DNA of 64,000 nucleotides, from the NCBI GenBank assembly GCA_034521835.1, contig JAXHMA010000003.1, positions 124,001 to 188,000 of the forward strand, given 5' to 3'. Made by a program: the position numbers and the translations under genes. Position 1 is the first letter of the stretch. Each line of letters begins with the position of its first letter. This DNA comes from JAMQKA01 sp034521835. Its GTDB lineage: Bacteria; Bacteroidota; Rhodothermia; Balneolales; Balneolaceae. The notes under the pieces are model-generated. The model did no database searches. It was given only the letters and a program-made list of their open reading frames with translations, and was not told where the DNA came from. This document shows, piece after piece, positions 32,409 to 42,605 of the stretch.

Positions 32409-35400
32409 TCATAGTTGACGTGCCAGAACAACAACTTCTTTAAAGGTACGATCACTCCCATTACTGCTGTCATAAGCCTCAAAAAGCACGACAAAAATCC
32501 CGATACGATTCCGGTTGCCGCTGTCGGTCAGTCCATCCCATTGCAGGGAACCCTCGTAGCCTGCCTGCTCACCGTCGACCAGTTCCCGTACCAATCGCCC
32601 GTAGCGATCAAAAATGCGAACCTTGAGCAGGTAATCGGGTTGGTCCAGTGTATAGTTTATGAAGAGATGATCCTCATAGCCGTCATCATCCGGGGAAAAC
32701 GGGTTGGGTGTAAAACTGATGCCAATCTCCTCGGGTTGAGTTCCCGGTATTTGGTAGATTGAGTTTTCACTGCCGGGCGTTCCACCTTTGTCGGTTGTGC
32801 TGGAGCTCCAGTTGCTGGCATCGCTGCTGGGACCGTTTGGATTAATTCGTTCCAGGGCTACCCCGCGTGTATCCACAATATTGGGATTCTGCCAGCTCTC
32901 ATCGTAGTAGACTGAATCGATGGTGGCACCCGTGCTGTCAGCGAGGTAGATAGCATCATTTTGAGAAGCTAAACTCAGGGTTCCGCGGTCGATGCGCACG
33001 GTGCGATTGGGATCCAAGCCAGAAAGCTCGAAGAACTCAGCAGTTTGACTCTCAGAAAAATCGAGGGCTTCGTCGGCATGGATCAGCAGGTGGCCGTTAG
33101 CTGGGAGATAGGTAGAAGTTGAGCTGACCGGTACAAGCGTTTGAATTTCATCATTCTCATCGGGGGCATCATGCAGCGAGAACCCCTCCAGCGAAATGGC
33201 ATAATCCCTGGTATTTCTTAATTCAATATATTCACTCTGATCCGGCTGGTTATCCTCCGACTCACTCAGTGGATTGTACATGATTTCGTTGATCACCACA
33301 CTGCCCGGCGTTACGGATTCCGCAATTGGTATAGACGCTGAGGGGGTAATATTGCCCTTCACATCGGTCAGATTTTGAATACTTATGGTCGCCGACTTTC
33401 CCTTTTTCTGTTTGCCAGAAGGCGTATTTAGCCATATGCGATTACCGCGGCTCGGTACAAACTGTTCGACTGGCAGTGCACTTCCGTCTAAAGTAAACAC
33501 TAAACTTTCGCTAATCTGAATAAACTCAGTGAATCGTACCTCTATAAGTCCGTCAGTTTTTCGCGACGAAAACAGAATACCTGGCGGCGATTCATCCGGT
33601 GAGTAGCTGCCATTTATATTTCCGGCACTTGCGCCATCCTGGGATTCGCTGGTGGTCCAGTTAGAAGCATCATTTGAGGCCGCAAGCGGGTCTTTACGCT
33701 CAATCGAAATGCCATCGCTGCCACCCCATCTTGAATAGTAATAGAGGGAGTCAATGGTCACTTGCCGATCAGAGCGGATATAAACCGCTTCCTCATTATC
33801 ATTCAAAGAGGGAAAACCAGGCAGGTAGTGGCCGTTGGCTTTGGTTGAAGCTAGCTTCTCATTGCCAGTTAGAAGGATATATTGGCCCGCCTTGAGCTGA
33901 ATCAGTTGCCCTATGTCAATGAGGTCGGTTCCGTCTCCCAGCTGCCAATTGGCAAGATTAAAGTTTTCGGAGCTCCGGTTATATAGCTCCACAAATTCAG
34001 GAGCTGTAGCGCCAGCCCGCTGATATAGAATTTCGTTAATCACTACATCACCGGGGCCGGCAGGAGAGATCTCAAGATACTCACGGGTAAGGGAGGTAGA
34101 TTCCATTATATTTCCAAAAACATCACGGAGATTTCGTACTGAAATTTGGTAGTTCGTGCCCGATATGAGTTTTTCAGCAAGATAAAGCTTTACGGTATCA
34201 CGCTGGGCCGAAATGAGTTGGATATCGATCGAAGGTGTAAGTGCATAATTTTTGGCCTGCAGTGCAGCCGGATTTTTAATCCTCTCAGAAAAGACAAGCT
34301 GAAGTTGAGAAGCGTTGATGATGGTGAAACTGGTCAATTTTGGGGCGTTTGGTCTGGAGTTGCAGTGTTTTGCTGTCCCGGACTCCCGGGAGATTTTGAA
34401 GCATCCATCCAGTTTTCCCGATAAATGCCAGCTACGGAGGATGACCGCCGTTCAAGCGATACTTCATTTCCACCCCACGATGAGCGATACTGCAGGGAAT
34501 CGATAAGTGTCCCATTGGATTTTCGAATTATAATCTCATCCCCGCCGTTGTTAAGGGAAGGAAACCGGTTACCCATGGCCAGCAGGTTGATGCCTGGAAA
34601 TGACTTGAACAGCGTGCTGTCGGGTGCAATGACTGCAAAGGAATCAGGTGGTAGTATAAACTGTTGGTTGGTGAGTACTTTCGTGCGCCCTGTATTGTCG
34701 TTTAGTGTCGATCCTTGCAGGTCAAAAGAGCGTTCTGTAGAATTGTACAGCTCAATATACTCGGTAGGGCCGGGTGGCGGATCGTACATAAATTCGTTGA
34801 TTACGATATCACCTGAGTCGGCCTTTGAAATTTCGTAATGGGTGAAACTTATCGATTCTGAGGAGATAGTATTTCCAAAAATATCCTCAACTCCAGCAAT
34901 CGTGAGGGAATAATGGGTATTGTTTTGCAGGGGCGTTTCGAATGAAAGCTCAACTGAATCAGGGTCGGTTAACCGGGCATTATTTATTGAAATGTCATTC
35001 ATGCCGTAGTTCGAGATATGTGTTGCCGAGCCCGCTTCCAGCCGTTCGCTGAAAAACAGGACCATGGATTGATTGGTTGTAATTTCGTAGTCGATTATGT
35101 GTGGTGCAGTGGTATCTTCCGTAATTTCATTCGCCATCCCCGGTGTCCCCCTGATTTGTTGGGAGAGTTGCCCCAGTTTTCGCGGTAGACCGATGGAGCT
35201 GTGGCCAGCCTGCGTTCAAGGGCACGATCTTCTCCACCCCAACTGGGATCGTAGAACAGAGAATCAACCACTATACCCGCCCCGGTGTGGATCCTGATCT
35301 GATCTCCTGAACTGTTATTGAGCGTGGGGAAATTCTTTATTTCCCAGTAATTACGGTTACCGTAGCTGTTGAAGAGGTTGGTGGAATCGGCGGTGAGGAC

Positions 35401-36533
35401 AAGGAAGGCATCGCCCTCGAGAATGAGCGAATCACTGCTGATCGACTGAGGTTCATTGGAGTCTCCGAGCTGCCAGTTGCTGATATCGAACCGTTTAGAA
35501 GTCAGGTTCCGGATTTCGATGTATTCAGCCTGGCCCGCCGGTTCATCATACATAAACTCGTTAATAACTACATCTCCATTTGTGTACTGATCAAAAATTG
35601 AGAATGATAAGCTGGAGTTTGCGGGCAACGGGTTTCCGGCCTGGTCGCTGAGATTGTTCACGGTAAGTATGTAATTTCCACCCGGAATAGATGAGGTAAA
35701 TGTAAGCGTAACTTGGTTTTATACACCGAGATTACTTCTGGATTACCGATTCCATCAATCGAAAAGTCAGAAGGATCTACGGTGGCAGCGTCTAATTCAT
35801 TTGTAAAAGTGACTTGAAACTCTTGGTTGCTTACGGTCTCCATAGCAGTAAGTTCGATGGGCGCCTGGGTAATAACAATATCATCGAAATAGAACAGGTC
35901 GGTTCGGGTAGATGTGTAATCTGGACGAAATCCAAAATAGAATGAAGAGTTGTACTCGTTGTCGGCACCGGTTGCTTCCTGCACGGGAGTTGAACCGTAA
36001 CCTTCAGCGACAGACAGAATCCATGTACCGTCTGGGCTGCGCTCTGCTTTTACTTGAAATTCGCCGCCGTCGTTAATATTTGTGGTGCCGGTTACCACCG
36101 TTTCCACTACGGAACCATCCTCGTAACGTACAATGGTAAAGACATCACCGCTGCCGCTTTCCCCCGCCTGCAGCGCATAGCCTGAAACTTCGCCGAAAAG
36201 ATCTGCCATATTGCTTGTTAGAAAAACAGTGAGATTGTTCGACCCGGAAAGGGTAGTAAAGTCAAGATGGATAAAAAACTCCCAGCTTCCATAGGCTGTT
36301 GCTGAAGAGGTAGACAAATAGGAACTTCCTGCATCAGTGGCATTTAACTGCAGTTGGTTATTACCGCTGTCTTCGAAGATTGTAAAACTGGAACCGGTGC
36401 CGTCCCACGTTGGATTGTTCGTAAAATCTCCGTCATCAAATGGATCGTCAAGTTGAATATTTTGGCCGGAAATAAGTGCAGGAGAACACAAAATGAGAAA
36501 TACAAAAAGCAGACTTGTTGGAATAGATTTCAT
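32409..36533 (-). CDS. Large secreted lamin-tail-domain (LTD) protein with FlgD-like C-terminus (three apparent frameshifts)
   Basis: About 1375 residues after joining four frames (breaks near 35700, 35150 and 34340). A signal peptide follows ATG 36533 (chosen over TTG 36545). An N-terminal beta-sandwich (~30-220) precedes SbsA-type Ig-like units (e.g. FQVTFTNELDAATVDPSDFS) that alternate with four LTD domains, each starting with a variant of DVVINEFMYDEPAGQAEYIE. The end is a FlgD-type Ig domain: FTPNPFSPDDDGYEDHLFIN to LQWDGLTDSG. LTD proteins of this kind are surface or secreted and sometimes sit with nucleases; the ligand is unknown. The stop is about 115 bases from murI. Confidence 0.82.
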
Positions 36534-36890
36534 CAGTAATAGCAACGTTGATTTTAAAGCATCGAGGGTACTGCCGTGAAGTTATTTAAGCAAATAGATG
36601 TAGTATTTTTTAATACCTAAAAAAATAAGGTGAAGAGGCTGTCAACCTCTTCACCCCGGAAGGACATTGAATGTGCTCTCTCATTCAACGGCTTACATAA
36701 TCAAATGAGTTATCTTCACCCTTATTGACCGGTCCGAGTGATATTCCTTACAAAAAAATTAAATTTTATTGATGGTAGGATTAGCCTGATTTTGGGTGCA
36801 AAGATTTTAGTCAATTTCTTTTCATCTTTTGCTTATAATTTGGGAACCAAATATCTGAGAACGAGATTTCTAACCTAATTTTGAGTGTAT
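36534..36890. other. Gene-free region with a terminator-like hairpin
   Basis: This 357-base stretch upstream of the LTD gene contains no supported CDS. Its only clear structure is the 10-bp hairpin at 36629-36655. The rest is AT-rich and presumably holds the divergent promoters for the LTD gene and the small gene at 36891. Confidence 0.6.
36616..36655 (-). terminator. Orphan terminator-like hairpin upstream of the LTD gene
   Basis: A perfect 10-bp stem (36629-36638 with 36646-36655) and 7-base loop is followed on the minus strand by TTATTTTTTTA. No gene lies just upstream on that strand, so it may end a short untranslated or antisense transcript, or work as an attenuator in the LTD leader. 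Confidence 0.55.
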
Positions 36891-37287
36891 ATGCCTTTTG
36901 AAACGAAATCGGTACCGTTTGAGATACCGACGGTGAATCATGGGTTCCAGATGGCCAGTGGATTGTTAAAGCTTGAGGATGAGCATCTTGAGCTGGAATT
37001 CCAGGTAAAAGGATGCCCTTTTTGAGGTGATTAAATCTGATGTGCGGGTGATAAAGTTATCACTGAGGGACCTTCAGAGCGTGGACTACAAAAAGGGATG
37101 GATCAGTGCGAAAGTCATTCTTGAGGCTCGGTCGCTAAAAGTGCTGGAGGATATACCGGGCACCGATATGACGGAGTGCGTGCTTAAAATAAAGCGTAAA
37201 GACCGGAAGGAAGCGGAGAACCTGGTCTCGAAAGTCCGCATCACCATGTCTGAGATGAAGCTTAGAGATCTCGATGAAGACGCTTGA
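36891..37287 (+). CDS. Hypothetical protein, about 131 residues (one apparent frameshift)
   Basis: ATG 36891 starts MPFETKSVPFEIPTVNHGF; the frame breaks at ~37012, where an extra G separates FQVKDALFEVIKSD. The corrected product is a small soluble alpha/beta protein, rich in Lys/Glu, with EFQVKDALFEVIKSDVRVIK and a helical tail ending in LRDLDEDA. No family recognised. The first part is short enough to be missed by ORF finders. It converges on asd with a shared terminator between. Confidence 0.6.
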
Positions 37288-37299
37288 AATTGATTATCA

Positions 37300-37340
37300 A
37301 TAAAAAGGGAATGCCGATTTTTTCGACATTCCCTCTATAA
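37300..37340. terminator. Bidirectional terminator between the 36891 gene and asd
   Basis: A stem at 37306-37317 / 37323-37334 (11 of 12 pairs) has A-rich and T-rich flanks on the two strands, so it can end transcription of both convergent genes. The minus-strand tail is TTTTTATTG. Confidence 0.75.
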
Positions 37341-37363
37341 AAAATAGAATGGTTGTGAATTGC

Positions 37364-38425
37364 CTATTTCAGGTAGCCTTTCTCTGACAGCAGTTCAGCA
37401 TTCAATATTGCTCCCCCGGCGGCACCGCGAATGGTGTTGTGTGCCAGTGCAATATAGGATATATCAAACACCGATCCGGCCCGCAGGCGTCCCATTCCCA
37501 GCTGCATACCATTTTCTCGCGTAGCGTGCAGGCGCGGTTGCGGGTGCCGATCTTCCTCATACAGCTTTACCGGCTGCTTAGGAGCAAACGGCAGATCCAG
37601 GTCCGCAATCGGGCTCTTCCAGTTTTCGATCGCTTCCTTCACTTTGCAGATATCGCCCGGCTTTTCTTTGAGTTTTACGGCTACCGAAAGCAGGTGGCCG
37701 TTTACGGTGGGGATGCGTACGGCTGTGGATTGCACCCTGAAATTAGCATGCGTTACGGTGCCGTCGCTGTTCAGTGAACCGAGCAGCTTCAGGGGCTCGG
37801 TGTCAATCTTGTCTTCCTCACCGCCGATAAACGGCACGGCATTACCCAAAATGTCGAGACTGGGCACGCCGGGATAGCCCGCCCCTGAGACGGCCTGCAT
37901 GGAGGTAACCACCATGGAATCAATACCGAAAGCATCATGAATCGGGCGCAACGACATTGACAGCGGCACGCACACGCAGTTGGGATTGGTGACGATCCAG
38001 CCGCTGCCATCCTTGGTAAAATCCTGTTTTTTGATCATCTCGATATGATCGGGATTCACCTCCGGCACCAGCAATGGAACCGTGTCAAACATGCGGTAAT
38101 TTTTGGCATTGGAGATCACCGGGAAGCCGGCTTCGGCAAACGCCTTTTCGATATCAAGCGCCACGGAGGAGTCGAGCCCGGAGAATACGAAATCCACGCC
38201 TTTAAAATGCTCAGGTTCGCACGTAGTCACCTTCCGTTTGGCAATATCTTCGGGGATTTCGATATCCTCAATCCAGTGAGCGGCCTGTTTATAGGTCTTG
38301 CCGGCCGAACGCTGGGAGGCTCCCAGGGCCTTGATGGAGAACCAGGGATGATTTCGAAGTAAACGGATGAATTTTTGTCCGACAGCGCCGGTTGCGCCGA
38401 GAATTCCTACGTTGAAACTGTGCAT
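37364..38425 (-). CDS. asd: Aspartate-semialdehyde dehydrogenase (archaeal/fungal-type)
   Basis: Intact, 353 residues from ATG 38425 (the upstream in-frame codons at 38512 lack family support). NADPH-dependent step after aspartate kinase toward Lys, Met and Thr. The N-terminus VGILGATGAVGQKFIRLL is the NADP site; the catalytic Cys is in WIVTNPNCVCVPL, and the HT/KL-containing substrate loop and GGEEDKI segment are of the archaeal/fungal subgroup. lysC, which supplies its substrate, lies at 45.8 kb on the same strand but is not co-transcribed. Confidence 0.92.
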   Translation of the reverse strand: MHSFNVGILGATGAVGQKFIRLLRNHPWFSIKALGASQRSAGKTYKQAAHWIEDIEIPEDIAKRKVTTCEPEHFKGVDFVFSGLDSSVALDIEKAFAEAGFPVISNAKNYRMFDTVPLLVPEVNPDHIEMIKKQDFTKDGSGWIVTNPNCVCVPLSMSLRPIHDAFGIDSMVVTSMQAVSGAGYPGVPSLDILGNAVPFIGGEEDKIDTEPLKLLGSLNSDGTVTHANFRVQSTAVRIPTVNGHLLSVAVKLKEKPGDICKVKEAIENWKSPIADLDLPFAPKQPVKLYEEDRHPQPRLHATRENGMQLGMGRLRAGSVFDISYIALAHNTIRGAAGGAILNAELLSEKGYLK

Positions 38426-38524
38426 TGTTTTATGATTTCTGTGTGATTTAAAAATTATTCTCATCCTGCATTTTACCAGGAAAAATATTAATAATAGAAC
38501 AGGCGACGCCAAATATCGGAATTA

Positions 38525-38560
38525 AAAAACTAGAATTCATTAATTAAACCTAGTTTTTTT
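38525..38560. repeat. AT-rich inverted repeat upstream of glyQS
   Basis: AAAAAACTAG (38525-38534) is mirrored by CTAGTTTTTT (38550-38559) around a 15-base centre. It lies between the divergent asd and glyQS starts and overlaps the probable glyQS promoter, so it may be an operator; it could equally be a weak terminator-like hairpin. Confidence 0.4.
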
Positions 38561-38567
38561 ATCTTTG
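38560..38567 (+). promoter_or_regulatory. Possible Bacteroidota-type -7 element for glyQS
   Basis: TATCTTTG matches the TAnnTTTG -7 motif and lies 40 bases before the ATG at 38608. A -33 TTTG at the normal spacing is not evident, so confidence is modest. Confidence 0.35.
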
Positions 38568-38607
38568 GCTTCGTGAAAATCCAATCAAAAATAATTCCCA
38601 AAATTTA

Positions 38608-40080
38608 ATGCCTGTAACTGAACTCGATAGCTTGGATAAAATTGTATCGCTGGCGAAAGCACGCGGTTTGATCTTTCAATCTTCTGAAATTTACGGCGGA
38701 CTCGGGGCCGTCTATGATTACGGTCCGCTGGGCGTGGAGCTGAAGCGCAATATCCGCGACGTGTGGTGGAAAGAGATGACCCAGAAGCACGACAACATTG
38801 TGGGCCAGGACGCCGCCATCTTTATGCACCCCAAAGTATGGGAAGCCAGCGGGCACGTTTCCGGTTTCAACGATCCGATGATCGACGACAAGCAGTCCAA
38901 CAAGCGCTACCGGGCCGATATGCTGATTGAGCAGGAGATTGCCAAGCTTCGAAGCAAAGATAAGGCAGAGAAAGCCGACGAACTACAAGAACAGTTAGAT
39001 ACCGCAGGAACTCGAGAAGGACTGTGCGAGGATCTCCACAAAATTATCATCGACAACGAAATCCGGGCGCCTGAGTCCGGCGCGTTTGAGTGGACCGATG
39101 TGCGCCAGTTCAACCTGATGTTCAAAACGCAGTTTGGCGCGGTTTCTTCTGGGGATGATGACGATGCGGTCTATCTGCGCCCCGAAACCGCCCAGGGCAT
39201 TTTCGTTAACTTCAAGAACGTGATGGATACCGCCCGCCAGCAGGTACCGTTCGGCATTGCGCAGACCGGCAAGGCGTTCCGCAACGAGGTGGTGGCCCGG
39301 CAGTTCGTGTTCCGCATGCGCGAGTTTGAGCAGATGGAGATGCAATATTTTGTGGAACCTGGCACCGATGCCGATGAATATGACCGTTGGCTGGAAAAAC
39401 GGATGGAGTGGCACAAGAGCCTGGGCATCCGACCAAGTAAGCTGCGCGCCGAGCCGCATCCCGAAGACAAGCTTGCGCACTACGCTGAAGCTGCGGCCGA
39501 CATCCAGTACGAGTATCCTATCGGCTGGCAGGAGGTGGAGGGCATCCACAACCGTACCGATTTTGACCTGAGCCAGCACCAGGAATTTTCCGGCAAGAAG
39601 CTGGAGTATTACGACCAGGCTAAACAAAAACGCTACATTCCGTACGTCATCGAGACCTCCGTTGGGCTTGATCGCACGGTCATGATGGTACTCTGCGACG
39701 CCTACCGCGAGGAGGAGGTTGACGGCGATACCCGAACCGTGCTCAAACTGCACCCCAAAATTGCGCCCCGCAAAGTGGGTATCTTCCCGCTCATCAAAAA
39801 AGACAAGCTGATCGACCTGGCCAGGAAGATCGAAGCTGATCTGCGAGATGAATTCAATGTGTTGTATGACGAATCCGGTTCCATTGGTAAACGCTATCGC
39901 CGCCAGGATGAAGCGGGTACCCCATACTGCGTAACAGTCGATTTCGACGGGATTGAGTCGGAAGGGGAAGATACGGTCACCATCCGCTACCGCGATGACA
40001 TGACGCAGGATCGTGTGCCCGTGAGTCGCCTGAAAGAGGTGATCAAAGACAAAATGCATTCTTGGTCGCCTGAAGAGTAA
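38608..40080 (+). CDS. glyQS: Glycine-tRNA ligase (alpha2, class II)
   Basis: Intact 490 residues. Charges tRNA-Gly. Class II motifs: motif 1 near YDYGPLGVELKRNI, motif 2 FGIAQTGKAFRNEV, motif 3 SVGLDRTVMMV. The eukaryote/archaea-like single-chain type begins SLAKARGLIFQSSEIYGGLG. The C-terminal anticodon-binding domain ends LHPKIAPRKVGIFPLI and VTVDFDG. It starts without a Shine-Dalgarno sequence. Confidence 0.95.
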   Translation: MPVTELDSLDKIVSLAKARGLIFQSSEIYGGLGAVYDYGPLGVELKRNIRDVWWKEMTQKHDNIVGQDAAIFMHPKVWEASGHVSGFNDPMIDDKQSNKRYRADMLIEQEIAKLRSKDKAEKADELQEQLDTAGTREGLCEDLHKIIIDNEIRAPESGAFEWTDVRQFNLMFKTQFGAVSSGDDDDAVYLRPETAQGIFVNFKNVMDTARQQVPFGIAQTGKAFRNEVVARQFVFRMREFEQMEMQYFVEPGTDADEYDRWLEKRMEWHKSLGIRPSKLRAEPHPEDKLAHYAEAAADIQYEYPIGWQEVEGIHNRTDFDLSQHQEFSGKKLEYYDQAKQKRYIPYVIETSVGLDRTVMMVLCDAYREEEVDGDTRTVLKLHPKIAPRKVGIFPLIKKDKLIDLARKIEADLRDEFNVLYDESGSIGKRYRRQDEAGTPYCVTVDFDGIESEGEDTVTIRYRDDMTQDRVPVSRLKEVIKDKMHSWSPEE

Positions 40081-40084
40081 ATTA

Positions 40085-40155
40085 GCAAAGCGCATGGTAC
40101 TTGGTGCATAGCGTTGTGCTTGACTAACCGCATCATGCTATGCGCCATGCTTTGC
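40085..40155. repeat. Imperfect inverted repeat after glyQS
   Basis: The left arm (40085-40113) and right arm (40134-40155) share GCAAAGC...ATGG and GCATAGC blocks in inverted order around a short centre. No T-tract follows, so it is not a standard terminator. It may be a REP-like unit. Confidence 0.5.
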
Positions 40156-40191
40156 AATATAGCCTCCCCAGAATATTAAGCCATAGCCGTT

Positions 40192-41208
40192 TTGAGTTCA
40201 CCTACCTCTTGGTTACAAGATGACACCAAACGACTGATCTATATTTTCGGGCTGCCGGTGGCGCTGGTATACCTCGTGTGGCTGGGATGGATGATCACCC
40301 AAAACTGGTGGCACCTGTTTCTGAGCGACTGGTACATGACGGCGACTATGGTGTTCGGCTCGTTCATAGCCGGGGCCAGCTCGGAGGGCGGCGGGGCGAT
40401 CGCCTATCCCGTGATGACGCTGATGTTCGAGATTGATCCCTCCGTGGCGCGGAATTTCAGCCTGGCCATTCAGAGCATCGGCATGACGGCAGCTTCACTT
40501 TGGATAATCGCCAAAAAAATTCCGATCGAAAAAACATACCTGGGCATTGTGGCGATTGGCGGTACGCTGGGTATTATCTTTGGGGCCTACTTTATCGCGC
40601 CGTATGTAGTGCCGGCGTATGCCAAAATGATGTTTGTCTCTTTCTGGCTGAGCTACGGCGCGGCGCTTTTTTTCATCAATCACATCAGCAAGCGAGATTC
40701 GGTACGCTCGCTGCCAACGCTAAATAGGTCTCAAAAGGCTGAGCTGATTAGCATAGGATTTATCGGCGGAATTTTAAGTGCTATTCTGGGCAACGGCGTG
40801 GATATATGCTCGTTTGCATTTGTTACACTGAAATACCGCCTCTCTTAAAAAATAGCGACCCCGACCTCCGTTATTCTCATGGCGATGAATGCTGTTGTAG
40901 GCGTGCTTCTTCATGGATTTGTTCTGCAGGATCTGCAGCCGCAGACGATCAACTTTTGGATGGTCTGTATTCCCGTCGTGGTGCTGGGGGCTCCAATGGG
41001 TGCGTATGTAATCAGCAAAGTGAACCGGTTGTATATCGCCGTCTTGCTCTACATAATTCTGGTCGTTCAGTTTGTAAGCGCAGTTTTGATCATCGGGCCT
41101 GACATTCAGCTTGTGATATTCTCGCTGATCGTATTTCTTTCGGGAATTGGGATGTTTTTCTGGCTTACAAATCACCACTCCCGAAACATGGAACAACATC
41201 GATCCTGA
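40192..41208 (+). CDS. TauE/SafE-family sulfite/organosulfonate exporter, interrupted by an in-frame stop
   Basis: About 338 residues with 7-8 hydrophobic helices; the N-terminal conserved segment FIAGASSEGGGAIAYPVMTL is family-typical. Reading is in a single frame from TTG 40192 to 41208, but codon TAA at 40846-40848 interrupts it between KYRLS and KIATPTSVILMA. A GAA-to-TAA change would restore the usual Glu. This is the only nonsense substitution in the window; all other breaks are indels. It could be a base error or a recent inactivation. Restart at ATG 40879 is unlikely to give function. Substrate probably sulfite or taurine-derived sulfonate. Confidence 0.8.
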
Positions 41209-41250
41209 TGGCTCTTGGCTACATTTTGTTAAAAACTCAGGCATAAAAAA

Positions 41251-41275
41251 AGTGCTCTCCGGATTGGAGAGCACT
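41251..41275. terminator. Bidirectional terminator between TauE/SafE and sodC
   Basis: A perfect 10-bp stem (41251-41260, 41266-41275) with loop GGATT has an A7 run on its left, which becomes a T7 run for minus-strand transcripts, so it terminates sodC. The + side is weaker. Confidence 0.85.
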
Positions 41276-41300
41276 CAATAAAAGCGAAAAAACAGAAATG

Positions 41301-41876
41301 CTATTGTGAAGTATTTGCAACACCAATAACTCCGCATCCTACACGAGGACCGGCTGCTCCGGAGGGTTGAGACTCAAGGTCATCTTCACCACCGTGCACA
41401 ACGATACCGCGACCCACAATACTGTTGGCACCGTCCAGGGTTATTATCGGGTCGGTATAATCGATGGTGGCGTTACCGTCGCTATCGGCCACAATATTGC
41501 CCATGTCGCCCATGTGGCGATTATCTTGAGTAGGTGCTCCATGATCATTTCCGGTTGGATTGTAGTGGCCACCGGCAGAAGTACCGTCATTTGCGGAACA
41601 GTCGCCATACTGGTGAATATGAAATCCATGTCGTCCCTGTTCCAAACCACTGAGCTGGGCGGTAACGTGAACACCCTCGGAGGTCTCCTCAAAGGTTACG
41701 GTACCGTTCACTTCATTGCCTTCCGTGGGGTGAACAACGGCTGTTAGCTGAGAATAGTCGGGCTGAGGCTCCGTTTCTTGTTGATTGGTTTGTTCCGGCT
41801 GTTGCTGCGCGCAACCTGCAAGCAGAAATGCGAATGCAAGGGTTACAGTTGATAAAATTTTCGAAATAAATTGCAT
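41301..41876 (-). CDS. sodC: Copper/zinc superoxide dismutase, lipoprotein
   Basis: Intact 191 residues. The lipobox LLAGC (Cys22) marks a lipoprotein, so it protects the periplasm or surface from superoxide. Metal ligands are present: HGFHIHQYGDC, GGHYNP, GAPTQDNRHMGDMGNI and GIVVHGGEDD. The two disulphide Cys are in GDCS and VGCGVIGV. It stands alone between convergent and divergent genes. Confidence 0.93.
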   Translation of the reverse strand: MQFISKILSTVTLAFAFLLAGCAQQQPEQTNQQETEPQPDYSQLTAVVHPTEGNEVNGTVTFEETSEGVHVTAQLSGLEQGRHGFHIHQYGDCSANDGTSAGGHYNPTGNDHGAPTQDNRHMGDMGNIVADSDGNATIDYTDPIITLDGANSIVGRGIVVHGGEDDLESQPSGAAGPRVGCGVIGVANTSQ

Positions 41877-42123
41877 GGTATAGCTGGATTTTAGTTGAAA
41901 TTATGGAATGAGTAAAACAATGAGCTTAACTCTTGCATTCAAAAATTCTATAATTTTTTAATTGGTACAATCAAATATTGTAATGGATCGTAAAAATAAT
42001 GTAGTTGAACATATGAATAATCAGAATCTGTCAAATATAAACTTATACCGTCTGGGAATTTTTCACTTCAATCGAAATGCCTATCTTAGGCTTAATCCCA
42101 AATTTTAAAAGCTAACGTACAAT

Positions 42124-42552
42124 ATGGCTGAACAACCTGTTCCTCTTTTTCATCTTGCATTTCCAGTTTCTGATCTGGACGAAACTCTTACTTTTTATCA
42201 TGATGTGCTGGGATGCGATACGGGTCGAAGCTCAGATAGCTGGATCGATTTTGATTTTTGGGGTCACCAAGTCGTAGCGCACCTGAGCCCGGATGAGGCG
42301 GGAAAGTCGAGCACGAATGAAGTGGACGGCCACCAGGTGCCAGCCAAGCACTTCGGCTTGATCCTGGAATGGGACCAGTGGGAACAGCTGGCTAACCGGC
42401 TGGAAAAAGAGGAGATCGATTTTATTATTGAGCCCTACGTTCGCTTTGAGGGTAAGCCGGGAGAACAGGCTACCATGTTTTTTAAGGATCCCAGCGGTAA
42501 TGCACTGGAATTTAAAGCGTTTAAAAACAGGGAGCAGATTTTTGCGAAGTAG
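42124..42552 (+). CDS. VOC-family (glyoxalase/dioxygenase-like) protein
   Basis: Intact 142-residue protein with two betaalphabetabetabeta units. The first starts LFHLAFPVSDLDETLTFYHDVLGC; the metal-ligand His is in FHLA, and H/E ligands are in KHFGLILE and PSGNALEFKAF. Substrate unknown; similar bacterial proteins may be glyoxalases or ring-cleaving dioxygenases. ATG 42124, no Shine-Dalgarno. The 240-base divergent region from sodC is AT-rich with no other gene. Confidence 0.82.
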   Translation: MAEQPVPLFHLAFPVSDLDETLTFYHDVLGCDTGRSSDSWIDFDFWGHQVVAHLSPDEAGKSSTNEVDGHQVPAKHFGLILEWDQWEQLANRLEKEEIDFIIEPYVRFEGKPGEQATMFFKDPSGNALEFKAFKNREQIFAK

Positions 42553-42605
42553 CGATGCGGGCCCAGGTTTTATCACATTTAATTTGAATTTGCCCTGATT
42601 GCTCT

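Noticed and set aside
38995..40095. 366-codon minus-strand frame across glyQS
   Set aside because: It is antisense to an intact essential gene and has no recognisable motif.
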